NCBI GenBank assembly: GCA_017519185.1
Contig: JAFWSX010000018.1
Span: forward strand, 1-64,000
Origin: Bacteroidales bacterium
GTDB lineage: Bacteria > Bacteroidota > Bacteroidia > Bacteroidales > UBA932
Direction: 5' to 3'
DNA length: 64,000 nucleotides
This document shows positions 9,604 to 18,759 of this stretch, piece after piece. The stretch's first letter is position 1. Every line of letters begins with the position of its first letter. The notes under the pieces were generated by a model. That model had not been told where the DNA came from, ran no database searches, and was given only the letters and a program-made list of their open reading frames with translations. The position numbers and the translations under genes were made by a program.

Positions 9604-9948
9604 ATGACAACCATTAATATTAATGATGATGGCCTGGTAGAATTTTCTATCGACACTTCCATCTATGATGAATGGGTAATAGAGAAAGTCTTATATTGGC
9701 TTTCAGCAGATTATATCATAACACGTTGCAACGATACAAATTCATATATTCAGAATGTTACTTTAGAGCCAAAGGATGGCCACTGTATCACTGATTTCCA
9801 ACAACTAAAAGAAAAGCTCAGCAACGATTTCATAGACTACAAGAATCGTCAAACGATTGCCCGGGAAACAGCTAATATACGAGATCTTTTATTCGCCAAG
9901 GCTTTTGCAAATAGCGATGACTTCGTAGAATTCACCTTCAAAGATTGA
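9604..9948 (+). CDS. hxsD: His-Xaa-Ser system protein HxsD
   Basis: A 114-aa soluble protein located between hxsA and hxsB, 4 bp after the former and 1 bp before the latter. It matches HxsD in size, position and general pattern: an N-terminal beta segment (GLVEFSIDTSIYDEWVI), a middle YWLSADY segment, and a C-terminal helix ending FANSDDFVEF. HxsD proteins are small partners of the HxsB/HxsC radical-SAM enzymes; by analogy with other RiPP systems they could act as a recognition or scaffold protein, but that is inference. Confidence 0.8.
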   Translation: MTTININDDGLVEFSIDTSIYDEWVIEKVLYWLSADYIITRCNDTNSYIQNVTLEPKDGHCITDFQQLKEKLSNDFIDYKNRQTIARETANIRDLLFAKAFANSDDFVEFTFKD

Positions 9949-9949
9949 G

Positions 9950-11356
9950 ATGTTCTATCTGCTACCATTCCATTTCCAGCCTGTCGGAGAAAAGGAGATT
10001 CTTACCAATGACCTTGGTGATTATCTAATCATACCGCGTGGGAGTGTACAGCGCATCATCAATCGTGAAATTTCTCCATCAGAGGATCTTTATAAGGATT
10101 TACTGGCTTCATTTATTATCAGTGAGACGCCTGTTCCTCATTTGCTGGATAACATGGCCACAAGATTAGCTACCAGAAAGAGTTTTTTGGACAATTTTAC
10201 AGCCCTGCACATTTTTGTTATGACGCTCAGGTGCAATCAGAATTGCATATATTGTCAGGCCTTAAGCCGTGATAGCAGCTTCAAGGGTTGTGATATGAAG
10301 GAGTCGGACTTGATGACAGCTGTTGACTTGATGTTCCGGTCTCCGGCGAAGCATTTGACCATGGAATTTCAGGGCGGAGAACCCACATTAGTAAGCGACT
10401 TGATACAGAAAGGCATCTTATATGCCGAGCAAAAGAATCAATCAGAGTGTCGACAAATAACTTATGTCATATGCTCAAATTGCGTAAATGTTAGCAACGA
10501 GTTACTGGAATTCTGCAGACAATACAATGTCGTTTTCTCTACTTCTTTAGATGGTCCGTTTTATCTCCACAACCATAATAGGGGTAAGATTGACAGTTAT
10601 CAAAAGGTAATCGCTGGAATTGACAAAGTTCGCGAGGCTCTTGGTGCCGATAAAGTATCTGCTTTAATGACCACATCTGAGGACTCACTCCGTTATCCGC
10701 GTGAAATTATTGACGCTTATAGAGAGAATGGCTTTCATAGCGTCTTTCTTCGTGCGTTAAACCCTTATGGACTTGCCCAGGACAATAATAACTGGCCTGC
10801 ATACTTTGATGCTTTCGTCGACTTTTATAAGCAAGCATTGGAATATATCCTTGAGTTAAATAAGCAGGGAGAGGGCTTTGTGGAAGAATTCACTGCTCTT
10901 ATCCTTCGGAAGATACTGACTCCTTTTCCCATTGGTTTCGTTGATCTACAGACACCTGCCGGTATTATTAATAACGTCATCGTTTACAACTATGATGGTT
11001 ACGTCTATGCCTCAGATGAGTCGCGCATGCTAGCTGAGAACAAAGATTTCACTTTCCGTCTCGGAAAGATAAGCGATAAATATGAGGATCTCTTCTATGG
11101 CCGGAAAGCCCAAGAATTGTCAAGAATTTGGGCGACTGAATACATAGCTGGTTGTTCTGAGTGTGCCTATCAGAGTATTTGCGGGGCAGATCCTGTCAGA
11201 AATTACTCAACCCAAGGAGATGCCTATGGGTACAGACCAGATTCAACAATCTGTCGGAAGAATAAGGCAATTATTGAGTACATTTTCAAGCTTCTTGATG
11301 AACGTACTGAGGAAGTACTTCCCATTTTTATGAACTGGATTAGCGGCACAAGGTAA
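9950..11356 (+). CDS. hxsB: Radical SAM maturase HxsB
   Basis: A 468-aa radical-SAM enzyme. The cluster motif CNQNCIYC gives Cys95, Cys99 and Cys102 in the CxxxCxxC spacing, followed by FQGGEPTL, the SAM-binding GGE motif. The C-terminal region is cysteine-rich (CSECAYQSICGADP and a later Cys near IC-RKN), the SPASM-like pattern of enzymes that carry auxiliary iron-sulfur clusters and modify ribosomal peptides. The first 90 residues are family-specific. The stop codon overlaps the start of hxsC by one base (TAATG), implying translational coupling of the two radical-SAM subunits. The likely target is the His-Xaa-Ser region of HxsA; the chemistry is unknown. Confidence 0.9.
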   Translation: MFYLLPFHFQPVGEKEILTNDLGDYLIIPRGSVQRIINREISPSEDLYKDLLASFIISETPVPHLLDNMATRLATRKSFLDNFTALHIFVMTLRCNQNCIYCQALSRDSSFKGCDMKESDLMTAVDLMFRSPAKHLTMEFQGGEPTLVSDLIQKGILYAEQKNQSECRQITYVICSNCVNVSNELLEFCRQYNVVFSTSLDGPFYLHNHNRGKIDSYQKVIAGIDKVREALGADKVSALMTTSEDSLRYPREIIDAYRENGFHSVFLRALNPYGLAQDNNNWPAYFDAFVDFYKQALEYILELNKQGEGFVEEFTALILRKILTPFPIGFVDLQTPAGIINNVIVYNYDGYVYASDESRMLAENKDFTFRLGKISDKYEDLFYGRKAQELSRIWATEYIAGCSECAYQSICGADPVRNYSTQGDAYGYRPDSTICRKNKAIIEYIFKLLDERTEEVLPIFMNWISGTR

Positions 11357-12225
11357 TGAGGGATTCATTTGACATTAATTCTAACGATAACGCATTGTTT
11401 ACCACTGCAATGTGTTCTAATCGTTGTCTGATGTGCTGCCAACCACCCTCTGAAAAGAATGACATTGAAATGCTCTGGGGCAAAAATATCAAGCTAATTG
11501 ATACCGCACCGAAAGAGCTGCCATCAATTGGAGTTACTGGAGGAGAACCGACCCTTTTAGGAGGCCGATTCTTTGAGTTGATACGCCATATTCGCATAAC
11601 ACTTCCGAATACAGAGGTTCATATCCTGTCAAACGGCCGTGCCTTCTCTGACAAACAGTTTACCCGTCAGTTGGGAGAAATTGGTCCAGAAAAGATTCTC
11701 TTGGGAATTCCGCTTCATTCAGACAATCAGTTGGACCATGACTTTATTGCCGGTGCAAAAGGCGCATACACGGATACCCTTCTGGGCTTATATAACCTAG
11801 CCCGGTGGTCGTTCGACATAGAACTACGTGTTGTCTTGACTAAACTGAATTACCAGCGTCTTCCTCAAATTGCTCATTTCATATACCGTAATCTTCCGTT
11901 TGTGAGGTATATTTCGTTGATGGGACTGGAATATACTGGCTATACAATCAAAAACGCGGAACAAGTATGGATTGATCCTGTAGATATGGCAGAGCCCATG
12001 TGTGAAGCAACATTGTTTCTTGCATCAACCGGTTTAGATGTATCCATATTCAATCTCTCACAATGTGTCCTCCCTGAGCGTATCTGGCCATTTGTACGAA
12101 AGTCTATTTCTGACTGGAAGAATCGCTTTGAACCCTTCTGTGACCAGTGTCGCTTGAAGCCAGATTGCTGCGGTCTTTTTGCAACATCAAAGAAACAAAG
12201 TTTAAATTTACATCCTCTTGTATAA
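11356..12225 (+). CDS. hxsC: Radical SAM protein HxsC
   Basis: A 289-aa radical-SAM protein, the second of the Hxs pair. The N terminus carries CSNRCLMC (Cys20, Cys24, Cys27), followed by GVTGGEPTL, the SAM-binding GGE motif. A Cys cluster near the C terminus (FCDQCRLKPDCCG) may hold an auxiliary cluster. It overlaps hxsB by one base and is the last gene of the operon; the convergent Bat operon lies beyond the repeat element and terminator that follow. Function, by family: acts with HxsB on HxsA. Both enzymes keep all three cluster cysteines, so the system looks intact. Confidence 0.9.
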   Translation: MRDSFDINSNDNALFTTAMCSNRCLMCCQPPSEKNDIEMLWGKNIKLIDTAPKELPSIGVTGGEPTLLGGRFFELIRHIRITLPNTEVHILSNGRAFSDKQFTRQLGEIGPEKILLGIPLHSDNQLDHDFIAGAKGAYTDTLLGLYNLARWSFDIELRVVLTKLNYQRLPQIAHFIYRNLPFVRYISLMGLEYTGYTIKNAEQVWIDPVDMAEPMCEATLFLASTGLDVSIFNLSQCVLPERIWPFVRKSISDWKNRFEPFCDQCRLKPDCCGLFATSKKQSLNLHPLV

Positions 12226-12305
12226 AGAATAAGAAAAAAAGGGGATATATAATTCTCAAGCAAGGTCATAAGAAGCTATTAACTATTGTTCCTTTTTTAT
12301 GTACT

Positions 12306-12501
12306 CAGGGTAGCGAATCAAGGGCGCTCGAGTGAAGGCGAAATAGCGGATGAGCTGAGAGTGCCGGCTCGGGAGCGATGATGTTTGAGGCACGTTAGGC
12401 GAGGGCTGAAAGCACGAGACTAAAAGGCCGAGTTCGTCGCGACAGGCACTCGAAGCGAAAGACGCCGCCTGAACGTGGTCGCGCCCGCAGACGCTACCCT
12501 G
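12306..12501. repeat. MITE-like dispersed repeat, copy 1 (long form)
   Basis: A GC-rich element bounded by a 10-bp perfect inverted repeat, CAGGGTAGCG at 12306-12315 and CGCTACCCTG at 12492-12501. Its inner block, about 12389-12446, is nearly identical to the reverse complement of the copy at 34193-34398. It lies between the convergent 3' ends of hxsC and the M48 gene, in an otherwise gene-free stretch of 356 bp (12226-12581). Confidence 0.75.
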
Positions 12502-12525
12502 TGCAAAAGACATTTGTACATAAAC

Positions 12526-12557
12526 AAGAAGACCGACTGCTCAGCCGGTCTTCTTTT
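12526..12557. terminator. Bidirectional rho-independent terminator
   Basis: A 10-bp perfect stem (AAGAAGACCG at 12526-12535, CGGTCTTCTT at 12546-12555) with a 10-nt loop. T-rich sequence follows on both strands. It sits 25 bp beyond the stop of the M48 gene (minus strand) and could also stop transcription from the hxs side. Confidence 0.8.
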
Positions 12558-12581
12558 ATAATATCATATAATCCCTCTCTC

Positions 12582-13388
12582 CTACTTGCCTGCGTAAGCC
12601 TTGGCCTCGGGAATGTACTTCTCGAGATTCTGGATACGCCTTATGTCGCTCGGGTGGGTACTCATAAACTCGGGAACAGCCTGGCCGTTTTCAGCCATCT
12701 TCACCCAGAGCTTCGGAGCCTCTTCAACCTTGTATCCTGCGATGGCCATCATAATCAGACCGATGTGGTCGGCCTCCAGCTCCTGCTTGCGGGAGAACGG
12801 GAGAATCACACCGTACTGGCCGCCGAGACCGAGGGCGGTATTGAAAACTGCGAGCTGCGAATCGGTAACCCTTCCGGAAGCCTGGGCGGCAACCAGAATG
12901 GTTTTGTGGAGATTCTCAGTCAGAGTGGCGCGGCTCATCCTTTCGTTGCTGTGGTTGGCGATGGCGTGTGCAATCTCGTGGCCTACGACGGCAGCCAGCT
13001 GATCGTCGTTCTCCACAAACTTCGCAAGTCCTTCATATACCACGATGTTACCGCTGGGAAGGCAGAAGGCATTGATCTCTTCTGACTGGACAAGGTCAAT
13101 ATGCCAGTTGAGGCCCTGCATAGGATTATCCTGTCCGGTGGAATTGAAGTAATTGTTCATCGCGTTGATCAGCTTGCTGCAGACCACCCGCACTTTCTGT
13201 GTCATAGCCGCATTGGTGGAAGCCTTGGCTGTCTGCGCAAATTCCCTATATGACTGCTCGCTGAGAGCCATAATGTCACTGTTGGAATAGAGGAGCACCT
13301 GTTTGCGTCCGGTGAGGGCAACGCTGCTGCAGGCATACATCAGCGCCACCAGGACGACACCAAGAATGACCCATAAAAACTTTTTCAT
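12582..13388 (-). CDS. M48 family zinc metalloprotease (lipoprotein)
   Basis: A 268-aa protease with lipobox-like MYACSS at the end of its signal sequence (Cys about 20), so probably anchored in the envelope. The zinc site GHEIAHAIANH (HExxH) lies near residue 140 and the third ligand in the following EADHIGL motif. Length and motif order match the LoiP/YggG-type peptidases that act on misfolded periplasmic or outer-membrane proteins. It is the last gene of the Bat operon, 17 bp after the BatD-BatE gene, and is followed by a terminator. Start ATG at 13388. Confidence 0.85.
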   Translation of the reverse strand: MKKFLWVILGVVLVALMYACSSVALTGRKQVLLYSNSDIMALSEQSYREFAQTAKASTNAAMTQKVRVVCSKLINAMNNYFNSTGQDNPMQGLNWHIDLVQSEEINAFCLPSGNIVVYEGLAKFVENDDQLAAVVGHEIAHAIANHSNERMSRATLTENLHKTILVAAQASGRVTDSQLAVFNTALGLGGQYGVILPFSRKQELEADHIGLIMMAIAGYKVEEAPKLWVKMAENGQAVPEFMSTHPSDIRRIQNLEKYIPEAKAYAGK

Positions 13389-13405
13389 AGCTCGATATTA
13401 TTATG

Positions 13406-15997
13406 TCAGATTATTTCTATGTCAACAGCCGGAATCCAGCCCTCGCGGCCGTCAGCGATAGTGACGCGATACCAGTCGCCTACAACATCCTTCACCTCCA
13501 GCACCGTACCCTCGTGGATGATGAAAAGCGACGTTCCGGACGTTCCGGGACTGCTTTTCACTGAAGAAACAGGCGACATCACAACGGCTCCCCTGTCACT
13601 GACCGCATCAGCCCTCTGGCTTAGAGCAAGGCTAAAACTACATAAAGTTAATACAAAAAGCACACAAGCCAACACAAAAGACGTCTTTCTTGCAGAGCGG
13701 GACCCGAACTGGCGGAAACCTGTAAGCAGGAGCATCACCAGGGCGAAAAGGGCGACCGTAAGCCAGGCCCATCCGTCTGAAGACATCGAGTACTTGAGAT
13801 TGTCCATCCACTGGGCAAGGATGAAGCGGGGCACGCTCTCTATCCTGTCCTGCACGGAAGCCTGCGCTATCTCCAGGTTGTTGCGGGCATCGTCGTGGCG
13901 AGGGTTGAGCTTAAGAGCCCTTTCGTAGTACAGCACTGCGTGCGGGATATCGGACAGCTTGTAGTAGCAGTTGCCGATATTGTAATACAGGTCGGCACTC
14001 ACCATATCAGACTGCTCGATGGCAAGATAGCCGTCAAGGGCTGTGGTGTAATTGCCCTGCGCATACAGTTCGTTGGCCGTGTTCCAGTCCTGTGCAGAAG
14101 CGCCCAGGCCGAGGGACAGCAGAAGCAACAACGAAGTTGCAGCCTTGGCTGCAGCACCCTTGCGGCCTGACGAAGCATTGCGGATAGAAGTCTCTATGCG
14201 TGAAATGACTGACATTGCGTCCTTGTATAATTTGTCCATAGCTTCGGGATTGCTTTCAGGAGCATAGCGGGCCATCTCGCAGCCATCTATGATTCCCACG
14301 AAACTGTCGGCCAGTTCGGGGCTTACCCCCTCTTCCACCAGCCTTTCACGTGCGTTCTCCTTGGTATAGTCTGCCGGAGCCATCATCAGCTTGTCGCAGA
14401 CATAGCCTGTAACAGCCTTGTGAAGTTCCTCGTAGAATGCGGTGTCAAGCCCTTTGGAGAGATAGTCTCCGGCCTGGCGAAGCCTTGCCACAGCCACCTT
14501 GTTGGCCTTGCGGTTCTTGCTTCCCACCACATCGGCACGTCTTGCCCTTGAAACAGCTGTAACCTTGTCAACGATGAAGAACAGTGCGGCCAGCAGCGCC
14601 AGCAGGATGTAGAATGCAGGAGAAGTGACAAAGAACCTGCCCTGTTTGCGCAGGCCGTCACGACCGGTGGCGATGTAGCGGATGTCCTCTCCTATGTTTC
14701 GCACACCCTGCCTTGCCACTCCGGGAACGATCGTTCCTGCCGAAGCATCCTCTGCGCTTGCTGCGACACCGATGCTCATAACCGGAGCTGAAATGGTGAC
14801 GTAGCGGCCGAGAGAAACGTCGTAGTATGAGTAGTTGACGGGGCCTATGTCATAGTGGCCATAACTTCTTGGAATGAAAGGATACTCGAAGGTCTTGGAA
14901 CCGGAAGCGCCGTCATTTGAGATGTTTTCGGAGCTCTTGACATCGTAGACCTCGAAGTCTGACGGGAACGACACCTTGGGTGCACCGAGCATCGAAATGT
15001 TGCCGTTGCCGGAAATGGTCACCTTCAGCGAACCGGCGTCATTGGTCTTGAGCGAATCGCTGCTCATTGCCGCAGTAATCTTGAACTGGCCGACGCCGCC
15101 CTCGAACGACGAGGGAGCACCACCGGGAAGCGGAGCGACATTAACTACGGCAGAACCAGAAGAAACACGCTTGCGGATGGTCTGGTAGTTGTCGAAGAAC
15201 TCGTCGAAGATCGAGCGGCCGAAACCGCCGGAAGTCCTGACGCGCACCAGGCAGATCATCTCTGCAGGGTCGATGGTGAGCCTTCCCTCCTGCTGCGGAA
15301 TCAGCATATAGCGCTTGAGCAGCGCCACGTTGTAGATCGTGCCGTCGACATTCTCCCTGTTTGACTCGATGGTCTGCGCGGTATATGTTTCCTTGTTCCA
15401 GAAGCCGTTGAAAGACGGGAAGGTTATGTCCTCGATGCCCGATATGTCGGAACGGTAATATAACTTGAGAGTTGCAGTGATCGGCTCGCCCTTGACCACA
15501 TTGGCCTTGCTGAGCGAAAGCCTCAGGAAGATGTCGTCGTTCGAAACGGTGCCTGACTCGATCGCACCGGAAGAGCCCTGCTGGGCTGAAGAAGACGATG
15601 AAGAAGAAGACTGCTGCTGTTGCTGAGCCTTTACCACCTCGATCGTGAACGAAGCCGTAGAACAGTCCTTCTTGTCAACCCTGGCCGTAGCGCCGGGAAG
15701 AGTGAACTTTCCTTCAGCCTTGGGCTGGAGAAGATAGGTATAAGTCTCCGTATGGCTCGATTCGCGCTTGCCATTGATGATGTTGGTGCTGCTCATAGAG
15801 CCTTTCTGCGGCCCCCACACGACGTCGAAGTCGCTGGTTCCGGGCCAGTCGAAATCGCTCATATTGCCGTTGGCGGTGAACACTATCCTGAATGTCTCGT
15901 TCATCGACACGACACTCGGCGCATCTATGGTGAGGTTCTGGGCGGCAAGGCTGCCGCAGAACAACATACAAAGCAATGCAACAATATGTCTTCTCAT
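13406..15997 (-). CDS. batD: BatD-BatE fusion protein
   Basis: An 863-aa envelope protein joining two genes that are usually separate. Residues 1 to about 600 are BatD: signal peptide, Ig-like beta domains beginning IDAPSVVSMNE, a Q/S-rich linker near 127-146, and a membrane helix near 455-480. Near residues 617-634 a hydrophobic stretch LLLLLSLGLGASAQ looks like the retained signal peptide of an ancestral BatE. After it come tetratricopeptide repeats (YYNIGNCYYKLSDIPHAVLYYERAL), two membrane helices and a C-terminal SH3-like domain (GTVLEVKDVVGDWYRV). No Met occurs at the junction, so it is translated as one chain. The Bat operon was linked to oxygen tolerance in Bacteroides; molecular roles remain unclear. 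It starts 4 bp after batC. Confidence 0.85.
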   Translation of the reverse strand: MRRHIVALLCMLFCGSLAAQNLTIDAPSVVSMNETFRIVFTANGNMSDFDWPGTSDFDVVWGPQKGSMSSTNIINGKRESSHTETYTYLLQPKAEGKFTLPGATARVDKKDCSTASFTIEVVKAQQQQQSSSSSSSSAQQGSSGAIESGTVSNDDIFLRLSLSKANVVKGEPITATLKLYYRSDISGIEDITFPSFNGFWNKETYTAQTIESNRENVDGTIYNVALLKRYMLIPQQEGRLTIDPAEMICLVRVRTSGGFGRSIFDEFFDNYQTIRKRVSSGSAVVNVAPLPGGAPSSFEGGVGQFKITAAMSSDSLKTNDAGSLKVTISGNGNISMLGAPKVSFPSDFEVYDVKSSENISNDGASGSKTFEYPFIPRSYGHYDIGPVNYSYYDVSLGRYVTISAPVMSIGVAASAEDASAGTIVPGVARQGVRNIGEDIRYIATGRDGLRKQGRFFVTSPAFYILLALLAALFFIVDKVTAVSRARRADVVGSKNRKANKVAVARLRQAGDYLSKGLDTAFYEELHKAVTGYVCDKLMMAPADYTKENARERLVEEGVSPELADSFVGIIDGCEMARYAPESNPEAMDKLYKDAMSVISRIETSIRNASSGRKGAAAKAATSLLLLLSLGLGASAQDWNTANELYAQGNYTTALDGYLAIEQSDMVSADLYYNIGNCYYKLSDIPHAVLYYERALKLNPRHDDARNNLEIAQASVQDRIESVPRFILAQWMDNLKYSMSSDGWAWLTVALFALVMLLLTGFRQFGSRSARKTSFVLACVLFVLTLCSFSLALSQRADAVSDRGAVVMSPVSSVKSSPGTSGTSLFIIHEGTVLEVKDVVGDWYRVTIADGREGWIPAVDIEII

Positions 15998-16001
15998 ATC
16001 T

Positions 16002-16772
16002 CTACCAGTTTTTATCCTTTTGTTTGCTCTTTGCTTTCAGAGCTTTCTCCTTGTTGACCTTGTCCTGGGTCTGCTTTTCCTGCTCCTGGATGGCCTGCAG
16101 CATCTGCTGCGCTGCCTGAGGGCTTATCTTGGGCTGTTCACCGCCCTGGCCCTGCTGGTTCTGCTGGTCCTGCTGATCCTGGTTCTGGTCGTTGTTGTCC
16201 TTATTCTGATCTTGATTCTGGTTCTGCTGGTCCTGATTGTCTTGGTTCTGATCGTTGTTCTGATCCTGATTCTGCTGGTCCTGGTTCTGATCCTGGTTTT
16301 GCTTGTTCTGGTCCTGGTTCTGTCCGCCTCCGCCCTGCTGCTCGTTCTGCAGCATCTTCTGTGCATAGGCCAGGTTGCTCTTGGCATCCATATCGTCAGG
16401 ATTGCGGCGCAGGGAGTTCTTGAAAGCCTCGACTGCTGCCTGCCAGTTGCGCTGCTTCAGGAAAGAATCGCCCTGGTTGAAATAGCTCTCGGCTCCGTGG
16501 CCTGCACGGTCGAGCGAGTCGCTCACTGCAGAGTAGTACCTGTCAGCCTCGGAATAGTTTTCCATCCTGTAGTAGGTGTTTCCGAGGTTGAAATTCGCAG
16601 CGTTCGAAAGGGAATCCTTCAGCAGAGCTTTCTTGTAGTCAATCTCTGCAGTCTGGAAAACATCTTTCTTGAACTCGCGGTTGCCGTGACGCACCTCCTT
16701 GCGGTCAGTCTGGCCGAACGCAGGGACAGCGACAATCAACAGCATCAATATTATCAGTCTCCTGTACATCAT
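16002..16772 (-). CDS. batC: BatC-like TPR protein with Gln/Asn/Asp-rich tail
   Basis: A 256-aa exported protein. Signal peptide at residues 1-20 (ends VPAFGQ), then TPR repeats with AANFNLGNTYYRMENYSEA near residue 55 and AVEAFKNSLRRNPDD near 112. Residues about 143-220 are a low-complexity run of Q, N and D, with periodic QDQN units, then a short basic C terminus. TPR proteins in this slot of the Bat operon are called BatC. The ATG overlaps the batB stop by 4 bp, so translation is coupled. The repetitive tract would be prone to length change. Role: presumed periplasmic scaffold for the vWA proteins. Confidence 0.8.
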   Translation of the reverse strand: MMYRRLIILMLLIVAVPAFGQTDRKEVRHGNREFKKDVFQTAEIDYKKALLKDSLSNAANFNLGNTYYRMENYSEADRYYSAVSDSLDRAGHGAESYFNQGDSFLKQRNWQAAVEAFKNSLRRNPDDMDAKSNLAYAQKMLQNEQQGGGGQNQDQNKQNQDQNQDQQNQDQNNDQNQDNQDQQNQNQDQNKDNNDQNQDQQDQQNQQGQGGEQPKISPQAAQQMLQAIQEQEKQTQDKVNKEKALKAKSKQKDKNW

Positions 16773-17770
16773 TTGAAAATGTTTTTGGCAGTCTTCCGGT
16801 TCCCGATGAGCATCTCGAGGATGAAGAAGAACAGAGCTATCGCGAAGAAGTACATATACTGTTCGTTGAAATCTTCGAACACGATGCTGCTGAATTCCTT
16901 TTTCTCGATGTTCTTGATGTCTTCAAGAATCGGATTCAAGCCGAACTCGCTGTTGCCGGCCTTTACGTACTCGCCGTTGCCGACGCTAGCTATTTCCTTA
17001 AGTATCTGCTCGTTGAGTTTTGTAACAACAATGTTGCCCTGTTTGTCGCGGAGCAAACTTCCGTTCACGGTGATCGGCTGGCCTGCAGTAGAGCCGACAC
17101 CGATGGTGTATATCCTTATGCCTTCTTCAGCGACGGCTTTGGCAGTCTCCACGGCATCTCCCTCGTGGTCCTCACCGTCGGAGATGACGATGATCGCACG
17201 GCTGTTGCCGCTCTGGGAACTGAAACTCTGGGCAGACATCATCAGTGCCTGCGAGAGGTCGGTTCCCTGGATGGGGACTGATTCGGTGCTTATGCTGTTG
17301 AGGAACACTTTGGCCGAAACATAGTCGGTGGTGATGGGAAGCTGGATGAAGCTTTCTCCTGCAAATATCACCAGGCCGATGCGGTCGCCCTGCAGCTTGT
17401 CGACTATCCTCGAGATGGCCAACTTGGCCCTCTCCAGACGGTTCGGGGAATAATCTTCGGCCAGCATAGAGTTCGACACGTCGAGCGCGATCATTATCTC
17501 AACTCCCTTGCTCTGCCTCTCCGCAAGTCTTGCGCCCATCTGCACGCGGCAGAGGCCAAGGACGAAGAACAGGAAGGCTATCGAGAAGAAAGTGACTTTG
17601 AGCCAGCCGCGGCCGTTGGAAACTTCAGGCATCAGCTGCCCCACGACCTCAGGGTCGCCGAAGCGGGCTATCCTGCGTTTCTTGAAGTTCAGGTAGGCTT
17701 TATAGGCCACGAAGAACAGCGGGATGAGCAGCAGCAACAACAGATATTGGCTTTGAGCTACATATATCAT
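16769..17770 (-). CDS. batB: BatB, membrane vWA-domain protein
   Basis: A 333-aa protein with N-terminal membrane helices (about 8-25 and 55-75), a von Willebrand A domain carrying the MIDAS motif ALDVSNSM near residue 95, a conserved Thr/Asp pair in the ISDGEDHEGD segment, and a C-terminal helix near 305-325. This is the arrangement of BatA/BatB in the aerotolerance operon. It overlaps batA and batC by 1 and 4 bp. The vWA faces the periplasm, by topology; it probably forms a complex with BatA. Confidence 0.85.
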   Translation of the reverse strand: MIYVAQSQYLLLLLLIPLFFVAYKAYLNFKKRRIARFGDPEVVGQLMPEVSNGRGWLKVTFFSIAFLFFVLGLCRVQMGARLAERQSKGVEIMIALDVSNSMLAEDYSPNRLERAKLAISRIVDKLQGDRIGLVIFAGESFIQLPITTDYVSAKVFLNSISTESVPIQGTDLSQALMMSAQSFSSQSGNSRAIIVISDGEDHEGDAVETAKAVAEEGIRIYTIGVGSTAGQPITVNGSLLRDKQGNIVVTKLNEQILKEIASVGNGEYVKAGNSEFGLNPILEDIKNIEKKEFSSIVFEDFNEQYMYFFAIALFFFILEMLIGNRKTAKNIFK

Positions 17771-18759
17771 TACGGCAGCCTCCTTATAATGAAGAATTTG
17801 AAAATAACCTCAAGCAGCAGTGCCACCAGCGCCCATATAGCGAACTTCATAAACAGTTCTGTATAGACGGGGAAGCTGTCCACTGTGATGCGGCTCTTTT
17901 CCATCTGGTTGATTTCATTGTAGATCTCGAGCAGCTTGGTGTTGTCCGTTGCGCGGAAATACTTGCCGCCTGTCTGGTCAGCAATGTTCTTGAGCAGCGG
18001 CTCGTCGATCTCCACATCGACGTCCATCATCCTGATGCCGAGCGGCGTCATCATAGGGTACGGGGCTTTGCCCATCGCTCCGACACCTATGGTATAGACT
18101 CTGATGCCGTAGGTCTTGGCTATTTCGGCAGCCATCGCAGGAGTAATCTCGCCGCTGTTGTTGACGCCGTCGGTGAGCAGGATCACCACCTTGCTCTTGG
18201 CGTCGGAATCCTTCAGTCGGGCCACGGCTGTTGCAAGTCCGTTACCTATCGCCGTACCGTCATCGATGAGGCCGGTCTCTATCTCCTTCATCATATTGAT
18301 GAGGGTGGCGCGGTCCGAAGTGACGGGGCACTGGGTGTAGCTTTCACCGGCGAAGACCACGATGCCGATGCGGTCGGCAGGCCTTGAGGCGATGAACTCG
18401 ATGGCTATGTTCTTGGCAGCTCCGATCCTGTCAGGACTGAAATCGCGGGCAAGCATAGAGGTTGAAACGTCCATATCCAGCACGATGTCGATGCCTTCGG
18501 TGTCGGTCTGCTCGAACGAATCTGACGAACGGGGCCTTGCGATGGCAAGAATGATGAGTGCCAAAGCAATGGTGCGAAGGATGAACGGCACGTGGCGCAG
18601 GAAGCGTTTGAAGCCCTGGTCCTTGACCTGCCAGCCGTCAAAGTTCGACACGGTCATCGAAGGCGACTTGCCCTTGATCTCCCTGTAGACATACAAGGCA
18701 ATCAGCGGCAGGAGCAGGAACTCCAGATAAAGCAGGTTGGGATACTCGAAAAACATCAC
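17770..18759 (-). CDS. batA: BatA, membrane vWA-domain protein
   Basis: A 329-aa paralogue of the following BatB, with the same plan: two N-terminal membrane helices, vWA with MIDAS motif DMDVSTSM near residue 94 and LLTDGVNNSGE further on, and a C-terminal helix near 303-322. The MIDAS residues are intact, so metal binding is expected. It overlaps the upstream gene by 4 bp and batB by 1 bp. Family role: part of a MoxR-assisted envelope complex linked to aerotolerance and stress. Confidence 0.85.
   Translation of the reverse strand: MMFFEYPNLLYLEFLLLPLIALYVYREIKGKSPSMTVSNFDGWQVKDQGFKRFLRHVPFILRTIALALIILAIARPRSSDSFEQTDTEGIDIVLDMDVSTSMLARDFSPDRIGAAKNIAIEFIASRPADRIGIVVFAGESYTQCPVTSDRATLINMMKEIETGLIDDGTAIGNGLATAVARLKDSDAKSKVVILLTDGVNNSGEITPAMAAEIAKTYGIRVYTIGVGAMGKAPYPMMTPLGIRMMDVDVEIDEPLLKNIADQTGGKYFRATDNTKLLEIYNEINQMEKSRITVDSFPVYTELFMKFAIWALVALLLEVIFKFFIIRRLP

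Noticed and set aside
12501..13085. 194-aa plus-strand frame opposite the M48 protease
   Set aside because: Antisense to a gene with a clear HExxH site; starts across a terminator hairpin.
15768..17324. 518-aa plus-strand open frame opposite batC and batB
   Set aside because: Produced by the low-complexity QNQD repeat read backwards (Leu/Val runs), not a natural membrane protein; both opposite genes are certain.
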